NCBI GenBank assembly: GCA_028751875.1
Contig: CM054154.1
Location: 52,617,476 to 52,681,475 of the forward strand
Length of the DNA stretch: 64,000 nt
Direction of reading: 5' to 3'
Source: Rapana venosa
Taxonomy: Eukaryota > Mollusca > Gastropoda > Neogastropoda > Muricidae
Shown: positions 57,060 to 64,000 of the stretch, in pieces
How the letters are laid out: every line of letters starts with the position of its first letter
Position numbering within the stretch: the stretch's first letter is position 1
Notes under the pieces: model-generated
Databases searched by the model: none
What the model was told of the DNA's origin: nothing
What the model saw: only the letters and a program-made list of their open reading frames with translations
Position numbers and translations under genes: made by a program

Positions 57060-58890
57060 CACCAATGGTTAACAAAAATTTTTCCAATTTGGGCATTTTC
57101 CTTTTTTTCCCCTTCAAAAACAAATTTTTTTAACTTCAGGGGGTTAAAAAAAAAAACCAAACCCCAATTTTGGTGGTTTTCCCTTGGTTTTCATCCTAAA
57201 ATTTTAACCCCCAAAAAAATTAATTTAAATTCCAGTTGTTTCTTGTTGTTTTTTGTTTGTTTGTTAAATTTTTTATAAAAAATTAAAAACCCAAACTTTT
57301 CCCCAATTTAAACCCTTAAAAATTATGGAAATAAAAAAAACCCCAATTACCCCCCCAAAAGAAGAAAATGACAAAAGGGGGGGGTGGGGTAAAAAAACCC
57401 CCCCCCCCCCCACCCCCCCCCCCCCCCACTGAAAAAATGAAGAACGGGTGGGGTGGGGTAAATTTAACAAAAAAAATTTAAATGTTTAAAAATTTTTTTG
57501 GGGGTTTTAAAATTTTGATATCGTAGGGGTGAGAGTGTAACTTTTTTTGGCGGGGGGTTTTTGGGAGGGGGGGGAGGGTGGGGGGGCCTTTGGGGTTTGG
57601 GGGGTTTTGAAAAAAAAGGTTTGGGAACCCTGGGTTTTGCAAAAAATGGAGAGGCCCTGTTGTTGCTGGGGGGAACCCCGGTTTGCGCTTCGGGTTTTTC
57701 CCAGAACGCCGGGAAAGGAAGGCGGTCCCCAAGGGGATTGCCAAAGGTCTCCCCGCCCGGGGGTTTGTTTAAGGGGGTGTTTCCCTTTGGAAGGTTTGTC
57801 GTTTTTTTTTTAAAAAGGGAAAATGGGGAAACCCTTTTGGGCCCCCCTATTTTTAATTTTGAATTTCCAAAAGATTTTTCTAAAATTTTTACGGGGGGAA
57901 ACTTGCTGAAATTTTTTGTTTCGGGGTGTGGGGAACGCCCCATCGCTTTGGGGGGTTTCCGGGGTCCCCCTTTAAAACCGGCCATGGTTTTTGGGGAAAG
58001 GGGTTTTCCCTTTCCCTTTTTAAGGCGGGGACCCCCTTTCCCAAAGCCTTTTGGGTGGTTCTGCCCCTGGCACGTTGGGGCCACCGGCTTTGGGGGGAAG
58101 GGGGTTGGCTTTTCTTTTTGGGCCACCTGGGCCATTTCGATTGATGGATTTTTTTGTTCCGGGAGTATGCAAAAGGAAAGGGGGTGTTGATGTTTTTTTC
58201 TAAAGGGACCTTGGGAATTTTTCTGTGCTTCTTTTTTGTGTTTTTGGGGTTTTAATTCCCGAGTATGTTTCCCTTGTATTACCCTTTAAACCTTGAGTCA
58301 TTTTTTGAGTTGGTTTTGCTTTTTTCTTTTTCCCTTTTCGCTCTCTTTTGCTCTTTCCTTTCCCTGTCTAAACTCTGCCAAAGACTTTTGGGGAGGGAAA
58401 GAGCGATGTCTTTTATTGATTTTTAAAGGGAACGCAAAAGAGAAGGGGGGAGAGGTTTTCATTTCTGCTTTGTTTTTGTTTTGCAGGGGGGCTTTTTTTT
58501 CTTTTGGAAAGAAATCAAAAATTTTTTCAATTTTTGCATTCTGTTTGTTTTACCTTTTTTTTAAAAAATTTTTAAATATGCCCCGAAAGGGTATTGATAA
58601 CATTTTTTAGTTTTAAATGGGAGCTCGCTGCGACAGATGGTGAAGTCGAAGCCTTGAAAACCGTTGGTTTTTTGTGGGCCCTAAAGCTGGGTGTGCATCC
58701 TCCTTTGGAATCTTTTGTTGCTGCCTTGCTAAAAGCTCGATTCATCGTTTTCCTGGAACCTTTCTTCTCTGAAACTGGGGGGGTTTGGGCCCGATTTGGG
58801 ATCCCTTTCTTCTGGTTCTGGTCATTTTCCCTTTGGGTTTTCTTTGACAAAATTTCCTCCAGAATAATAGTTAGCTCGTTTTTGACCTTT
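57060..58890 (-). mobile_element. Corrupted duplicate of the ORF1 block
   Basis: Collinear with 49330-51140 at an offset of about 7.7 kb: ttgggcattttcctttttt (57098) against ttaggcattttcccttttt; tgttgctggggggaacccc (57660) against tgttgctggcgctggaacccc; cgctgcgacagatggtgaag (58627) against the same bases at 50953. The 223-codon minus-strand frame (58135-57464; Pro/Lys-rich) arises from base corruption and is not a gene. Confidence 0.7.
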
Positions 58891-58895
58891 TGATA

Positions 58896-60230
58896 GGGAA
58901 AGGTCACCCCCTTTGTCTGCTCCTGGAAAACTTCGTGTCTGTGGGGATTTTAACGCTAAAACAAAAACCTTTCTTTTAAAACCATGATGTAGTTATTTGG
59001 GGTGGGTCTCCTTTTGGTCAGGGGCCATGTCCATTTTCTGGATTTCTTGTGGGGCCAATTTGTATTCACTAGCGGGAGGTGGTTGTTACTGGGAAACTCC
59101 GGGTCTCAACCCTCTTTCTTTGATTGGTTTTTTTAAAGGGTGGCCCAAAAACGCCCCCCCCCATTTTTCCCAAATGTTTTTTCCCCCCTACTTGGCGTTC
59201 CAGTAAACCTTGCACAACAAGGATTTTTTTTCTTGGGGGGTTTTGATAAGAACCCCCCTTGTAGCGGGGTATAAAATTTTTTGGGGGCCATCTGTGCAGT
59301 TGTTTGTGGGGGCGTATGCCTGTACTACATTTTAAGTTAAATTAATAATATTTAAAAATAAAAATTTAATAAAAATTGTAGGGAATTTTATAGCGCTGAA
59401 TCTTTTTAAAGCAACAAATAAAAGCCCCTCAGATTTTTTTTTTTAATGCGTGGGGTGTGGGGTTTTTTTTAAATTTTGTTTCCCTGTTCCCCCCGGCACG
59501 CAAGGGGCCTACTCTTTCGAACAGAAAAACAGGATTTAAAACTTTGTGCGAAAGTGTTCTGCATGCGTTCGTCCGGGGGGGGGGGGGGCCTTTCGGTTTT
59601 TAGTCCACCCGAAGGCCTTAAAGGGGGGTTTGCTCTCGGCGGAGGGGTAAAAAGTTTGCTGGACACAGACTAACACCCATGGCGGTGTTCACGGTGTCTT
59701 TGTGAACGAAAAACCCCACCCCGTGTTCATTTTTTTCCCCTTTTTTCCCACGTAGTATAATTTGGGGGTCTTCCTGGGTGTTGTTTCTCCTATTTTTTTC
59801 CCCACCTTATTTCGCAGAGCCCAAGGATTTGCCTTTTTGATTTTGGGGCATCTCAGGTGTCAGTTTTTCCCATTTTTCCCTGCAGCTCTTAGTGCCCCCT
59901 ACTTTCCCATGTGCAAATGTTTGGGTTTTGGGTTTTTTTGGCACGGTTTTTTGCTGTGTTTTACATAGTAGCATTTTCGCCCTCTGCCCTGATAACCAAC
60001 AAAAATTTGGCGGGCCCTTTGGGTTTAACCCCGGGGGGGGCCGACCGACCCGGTATGGAGGATTTGGCGTCTTTTTCATGGATGTGTTTTGGGAAAAACA
60101 AACCGGGGGGAACCCATCCCTCCCCGGTCGGATTTTTTGTTTTTGGGGTTTAAATCCCCACTTTGTGGCGGTGGTACGGGGTTTTCATGGTTACCAGTAC
60201 AGAGGGGGTCTCGCCCTGACCTAAAATTAT
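58896..60230 (-). mobile_element. RTE-like LINE, 5' half, corrupted, with a SINE inside
   Basis: Collinear with 25740-26720: tgtctgctcctggaaaact (58914), ccatgtccattttctggatt (59025), gggggcgtatgcctgtacta (59308), gtctttgtgaacgaaaaacc and ttggtttccagtac-like 5' leader near 60190. A SINE interrupts it at 59345-59615. The missing downstream half of the LINE is at 51190-52610, suggesting that the assembly split one locus. Confidence 0.75.
59345..59615 (-). mobile_element. SINE with the hairpin-type LINE tail
   Basis: On the minus strand: ccttcgggtggactaaaaac (core start), gcatgcagaacactttcgc, cgaaagagtaggcccc, gccggggggaacag, then a tail with gattcagcgctataaaatt. The core is shared with SINE copies A-C, but the tail is the AGCGCT type of the CR1/L2 LINEs instead of agtgcttattcc. 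The host LINE sequence resumes on both sides in register with 26160-26190. Confidence 0.65.
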
Positions 60231-60236
60231 AGGGAA

Positions 60237-60850
60237 ATTTTTATAGCGCTGAATCTTTTTAAAAAAAAAAAAAAAAAATTTCGAAGCGTTTTGAACTAAA
60301 TCTTTTTACGGGCATGAACTCCCCTTTAAAAACATAATGAACAACATTTTTTCAAATCTATCGGCGCGCGGCACACACGCCACACACCCCACACACCACA
60401 CACACACACACACACACACCCACACACACACACACCACCCCCACTCGCGAAAACACTTAGGGGTTTAAAGGATGCTTTTAAAAATTTGGGCAGTTAAAAG
60501 GGGGAAAGTCTCGGGTAGGAAATGGGGTGGGGTTTTGAGGTGGTTTTTGAAGGTTTTCAAATAAAGGGCTTTGGGGCAAAGGAAAGAGGGAGGTCTTTTC
60601 CAGGTGGAGGGGACCAGAAAAAGAAAAAGAGCGACGGCCAACAGTGGTTTTTTTGAATTGGGTTTTAAAAGCACAAAGCATCTGTGGCTGAACGAAGGGG
60701 AAAAAAGGGGGGGTTTGGGGTGTTTCAGGTGAGGACAGCTTTCCCAGATAAGAGGGTGGAAAATTTGTGGAGAACCCTTTGGGAAAAAAAGGGGTTTTTG
60801 GGTCTTAACTCCCGTTTTTTGAGACAGGCAGCCAGTGGGGAGATGTAATA
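60237..60850 (-). mobile_element. CR1/L2-type LINE C-terminus and 3' tail, copy 1
   Basis: The minus strand encodes LLHLPTGCLS (conserved HWLPV-- box, Trp lost), QIFHPLIWESCPHLK, FSPSFSHRCFVLLKPNSKK, LAVALFLFLVPSTW (F-V-GPSLWN box) and LKTFKNHLKTPP (final LK--LK-HL). Then follow (TG)n (60370-60436 on plus as CA) and the AGCGCT tail (60245-60250). 5'-truncated next to the tail of the next copy. Confidence 0.7.
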
Positions 60851-61934
60851 ATAAAATAAAAGAAAAAGGGGAAATTTTTATAGCGTTTATCTTGCAAAAG
60901 AAAACCAAAAGGGGGTTTTAATTAACACACCCCTACACATCAACCCAAAAAACAAATTTAAAAGAGTTAAAAAAAATCAAAAAGTACATAAAAGGCGTGA
61001 CCCCCCCCCCCCCCCCACCACACACTACACACAGGTTTTTACACTTTGCAGGGTGTTTGGTTTTTTTTGGCTGTTTTTTTGGAGGGATAGGGTTTGAAAA
61101 TTAAACAAAAGGGGAAAAATTTAGCTTTGGAAAAAATTTTTGTCTTGAAAAGGTTGGATTTAAAAAATGTTTTTTTTATAAGTAGGGTTTTGGGAAGGGG
61201 AGAGGGGGGCCATTCCCGATTGATGGACCAGAAACAGAGGGAAAAAGCAACTGACAACAGTGGATTGGGTTAATCTAAAGGGATTGTAAGGATGGTTTCT
61301 TTCAGCGGGGGAAAGGGGAAAGGGGGGGGGGGTGGACGGAAGGAAGGTAAGGGGGAAAAACAGTCAAGAGGTAGGAAAGGGGGTGTTTTGTGGGGCCCTT
61401 TGTAAAGGGTTTCTGATCTTATAGCTTACTCTTGTGGCACAGGGGAGCCAGTGCCCCTCCCCAAGAGAGATTTCCCCGAGCGGGGGTATTGTGCTCAGAT
61501 TTTTTTTTCTTTCTGAGGACAAATAGAGCTGCCCAAATTTTGATTTACGGTTGGGAAGGGGAGTGGATTTATGATGCTGGCAGACCCGCCAGAATGAGAA
61601 AAATTTCAATAGTAAGAGTGGGAAAAAATGGGGAGATGCCACTAGTTTGGGGTGTTGCATTTAGTGGACAGGTCCCTTTTGAATTGCACTAATACGCCCT
61701 AATTGATAGTAGCAAAGATTGGCAGGTTTTGGGTGATGAAGTTTTTTTATGGGGGGGGGGGGGGTGTGTTTTGAAAAAAAACCCCAAGAAACTTCCAGCG
61801 TGGATAGAGGAAATTTACAATTTCCCCCAATTCATTTAAGCGTTGTGAAAAAAAAAGGGAGTTTGTGTTTGGTCCCCCCAAAAATGGGTTCGGTTTTTGT
61901 CTGGGTTTTTTTTGTAACTTTTTCTGTATAAAAA
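60851..61934 (-). mobile_element. CR1/L2-type LINE C-terminus and 3' tail, copy 2
   Basis: The minus strand has GHWLPCATRVSYKIRNPLQR (61470-61410) then the end of the protein, the TG/C-run region (61003-61040) and the tail (AGCGTT at 60882). Upstream it extends into RT thumb sequence (to about 61930), collinear with 62766-63010 of copy 3. Confidence 0.7.
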
Positions 61935-62110
61935 AAAATTTAAAAATAATAATTTAAAAGGTTTTTTATAGCGTATTTCTTTTCAAAGAAAATCAGGCGT
62001 TGCATTCAACTTTCTTACAGAGTCATGCAGCCAATAACTTTCAAAAGCTTAAACAAAATTCAAATATTTCACACCTTATATTAATTTCACCAAGCACGCA
62101 CACGCACGCC

Positions 62111-62170
<60 letters not shown>

Positions 62171-63465
62171 GGTTGTAGGCTTTGGCAGGGTAAAGGGGAT
62201 TTGGGGTGTTGAAAGGGAGGGGCGTTTTGAGATGAAAAAGTTAGGTTTGAAAAAAAATATGTCTTGGGTGGATTTAAAAGTGTCATAGTAGGCCTCTGTT
62301 TAAGAGAGAGAGGAAGGTTTTTTCCCCGATTTGGGTGGGCCAGAAATACATAAAGGCGACGCCAAACGGTGGATGGTTTAAAACAGGGATTTTGTTTAAA
62401 CACAAAGGGATTTTGCAGCCCGAGAGGAGGGAATGGAAGGAGTTTAAAAGGGTTTAAGACATTTACAGAGGTAGGAGGGTGCTTTTTTGGGGGAGACTTT
62501 GTAACAGAGGGTATGGGTCTTTTTAAATTTTTCTCTCTTTTGGCACAGGCAACCAGTGGAAATGATCGCAAGAGGAATTTAAAGTGTTATTTTTTCTTTT
62601 TGAGGACTGAGGGGAGCTGCAGAGTTTTGGGGATTACTTGGGGAAAAGGGGGGTGGGTGGGTTTCTGGAAACCCGTTAAAAAAGAAATTTCAATAAATCC
62701 CGACGTGAGAGAATGGAAAAAAGCAACAAGTTTAGAGTTGCATCAATTTGGGGCAGGGACTTTGAATTGGACTGATACGCCGTAATTGGGTTTGTAGCCG
62801 ACTGACAGGTTTTTGGGTGAAAGAAATTTTTTCATTTGACAGTGTGTTGTCGATAACAACTCCCAGTTCTTCAAGCAGTGGCAGAGGGGGCCGATGTATT
62901 ACCGGAGTTCTATTGAAGTTGTTTTTTTAAAAGGAAAAGGGGTTTTTGGTTTTTTTGGTCCCCACAAGCATTTGGGTTCGGTTTTATCTGCGTTTAACTG
63001 TTTAAATTTTTTTGTATCATCCAGCTTTGGATATTTTAAAAACAGTAGGCCATATTTGTCAAGAGGGAAGGGAGGGTTTTCGGTGTAACATACTTTGAAT
63101 CGAGTCTTTTGCGTAAAAGTGATAGTTGATATGATGACGGTTTATTTTTATGTGGGTAGGGGGAACAGTATGGGGGAGTGAAAAGAACAGGACGGAGAAA
63201 TGATCCCTGCGGGACACCAAAATTCCAGTTTTTTGGGAGGTATTGACTGTATCTTGTTTCTGAGGGTGTCTGGAATTTGGTTTGGTGAAAGGGATGAACT
63301 GAACCAAAGGGGGGGCTGTGCCAGTAACACCGAATGTTTTTTTAAGACGGGGAAAAAGAAATTTAATTTGGCAATGTGTCAAAAAGCTGCGTTTAAATCG
63401 AGTAGGTGAGAAGGGGGGATTTTCCCCCTGTCAGAAGCAAAATAGAAGTGTATTTAGGGTTTTAG
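61935..63465 (-). mobile_element. CR1/L2-type LINE, RT motif A to 3' tail, copy 3
   Basis: The minus strand near 63400-63300 reads LDLNAAF (motif A, LDLSAAFDTV in intact relatives) and LKKTFGVTGTA. Near 63230-63150 it reads a GVPQGS-like VSRRDHFSVLF, and YHFYAKDS where YADD is expected (63120). HWLPV-- is seen as FPLVACAKRE (62560), SLKQRPTMTLLNPPKT follows, then (TG)n (62100-62168 as CA) and the tail (61970). The base quality is poor, so the lost catalytic residue may not be real. Confidence 0.7.
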
Positions 63466-64000
63466 ATAGGGGAGTTTCAGTGCAAATTTAAATTGTTTGT
63501 AAAACATCCAGTTTTTTGGTTCTTGAAGGGGAAATTGTCCCTATTTGTCAAAAAGAGAAGGCAGATTTTCAGGGGTATCAAATTTCTAAATTTCTGAGAG
63601 GGCTTTGGCATAGAAATGATGGTTGAAATTTATTTACGGTTTATTATTTATGAAAAGGGGGGCAGTGTTTTGAGGGTTTAAAAAGAACCGGACCGAGAAT
63701 GATTCCTTTTTGGGGCTCCACATTCCAGTTTTTGGTAGGGGATGATTGAAACTTTGGGCTATTTTTAACTATGTAAAAATCGCCTGTAAAGGTATGAAAT
63801 AAACCAAAGGGAGGGCTGTGCCCGTTTTAAAACCAATTTGTTTTTTTTTGAGACGGAAGAAGAAAGGAATGGGCTATAGTTCAAAGGCGCAGATAAGTCG
63901 AGAAAAAAGGGGAGAAAAGGAGATTTTCCCCGAGTCAGAAACGTAGAGGGGATATTTAAAGGTTTTTGGATTCGGTTTGGGTTTTAGTGCTGTGGTTGGT
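63466..64000 (-). mobile_element. CR1/L2-type LINE RT segment, copy 4 (cut by window edge)
   Basis: Collinear with 63020-63460: tatttgtcaaaaagagaagg against tatttgtcaagagggaaggg; agaaccggaccgagaatgat against agaacaggacggagaaatga; aaccaaagggagggctgtgcc against aaccaaagggggggctgtgcc. Same orientation as copies 1-3; no 3' end present. Confidence 0.65.

Noticed and set aside
57464..58135. 223-codon Pro/Lys-rich minus-strand frame
   Set aside because: The same block in cleaner form (49.9-50.5 kb) reads differently; the frame is created by base corruption.

Overview
This is animal genomic DNA, not bacterial or viral. It is low in coding density and full of (CT)n, (CA)n and (TA)n tracts, non-LTR retrotransposon (LINE) remains, tRNA-derived SINEs and DNA-transposon pieces. 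The SINE core sequence (a cttcgga-gagactataaaccgag block and a ggtggcgctgt block) and the LINE repertoire are of a kind I associate with molluscs, probably a marine snail. That assignment is inference from memory, not a search.

Only one host gene is convincing. Two plus-strand exons (1892-1980 and 15326-15455) belong to an RFX5/RFX7-type winged-helix transcription factor. They are separated by a 13.3 kb intron, and their splice phases fit exactly across it. The second exon carries one surplus G that breaks the frame. The rest of the DNA-binding domain was not found and presumably lies beyond the window or in unreadable sequence.

Layout. 1-745: minus-strand I-like LINE with RNase H, running off the left edge. 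1892-15455: RFX exons and their intron, which holds a DNA-transposon protein remnant (3.4-4.6 kb), an I-like LINE 3' half (5.2-6.7 kb), an endonuclease/RT LINE cut by SINEs (7.6-11.2 kb), an L1-type ORF1 (11.3-12.2 kb), and an RT gene split by a piggyBac-like element (12.8-15.0 kb). 16.9-20.5 kb: the best-preserved I-like LINE, nearly identical to the copy at 1-745 but inverted. 20.5-22.8 kb: a 5'-inverted LINE and low-complexity DNA. 22.8-28.1 kb: an I-like LINE interrupted by a near full-length RTE-like LINE with a 12 bp target-site duplication. 28.2-32.7 kb: a CR1/L2-type LINE tail holding both a DNA transposon with 16 bp inverted repeats and a second RTE-like LINE. 34-43.8 kb: older, decayed LINE copies and a SINE, ending with an RT gene that carries a PHD-like finger. 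45.8-48.5 kb: repeat fragments. 48553-49052: a 500 N gap. 49-64 kb: repeats again (ORF1 with an SGNH-like motif, RTE, I-like and CR1/L2 copies), but the bases are badly degraded.

From about 43.9 kb, and most strongly in 50.5-64 kb, isolated bases are replaced by their neighbours so that the text collapses into short homopolymers. Known repeats can still be recognised beneath it. One block (about 49.3-51.1 kb) reappears about 7.7 kb downstream. I read this as poor assembly or consensus, so ORFs there should not be trusted.

The mobile elements do not form one pathway. They are layered insertions whose order can be read from nesting, target-site duplications and terminal repeats. The most notable links are a hairpin-bearing 3' tail shared by CR1/L2-type LINEs and a SINE, and inverted LINE copies that flank the two RFX exons.
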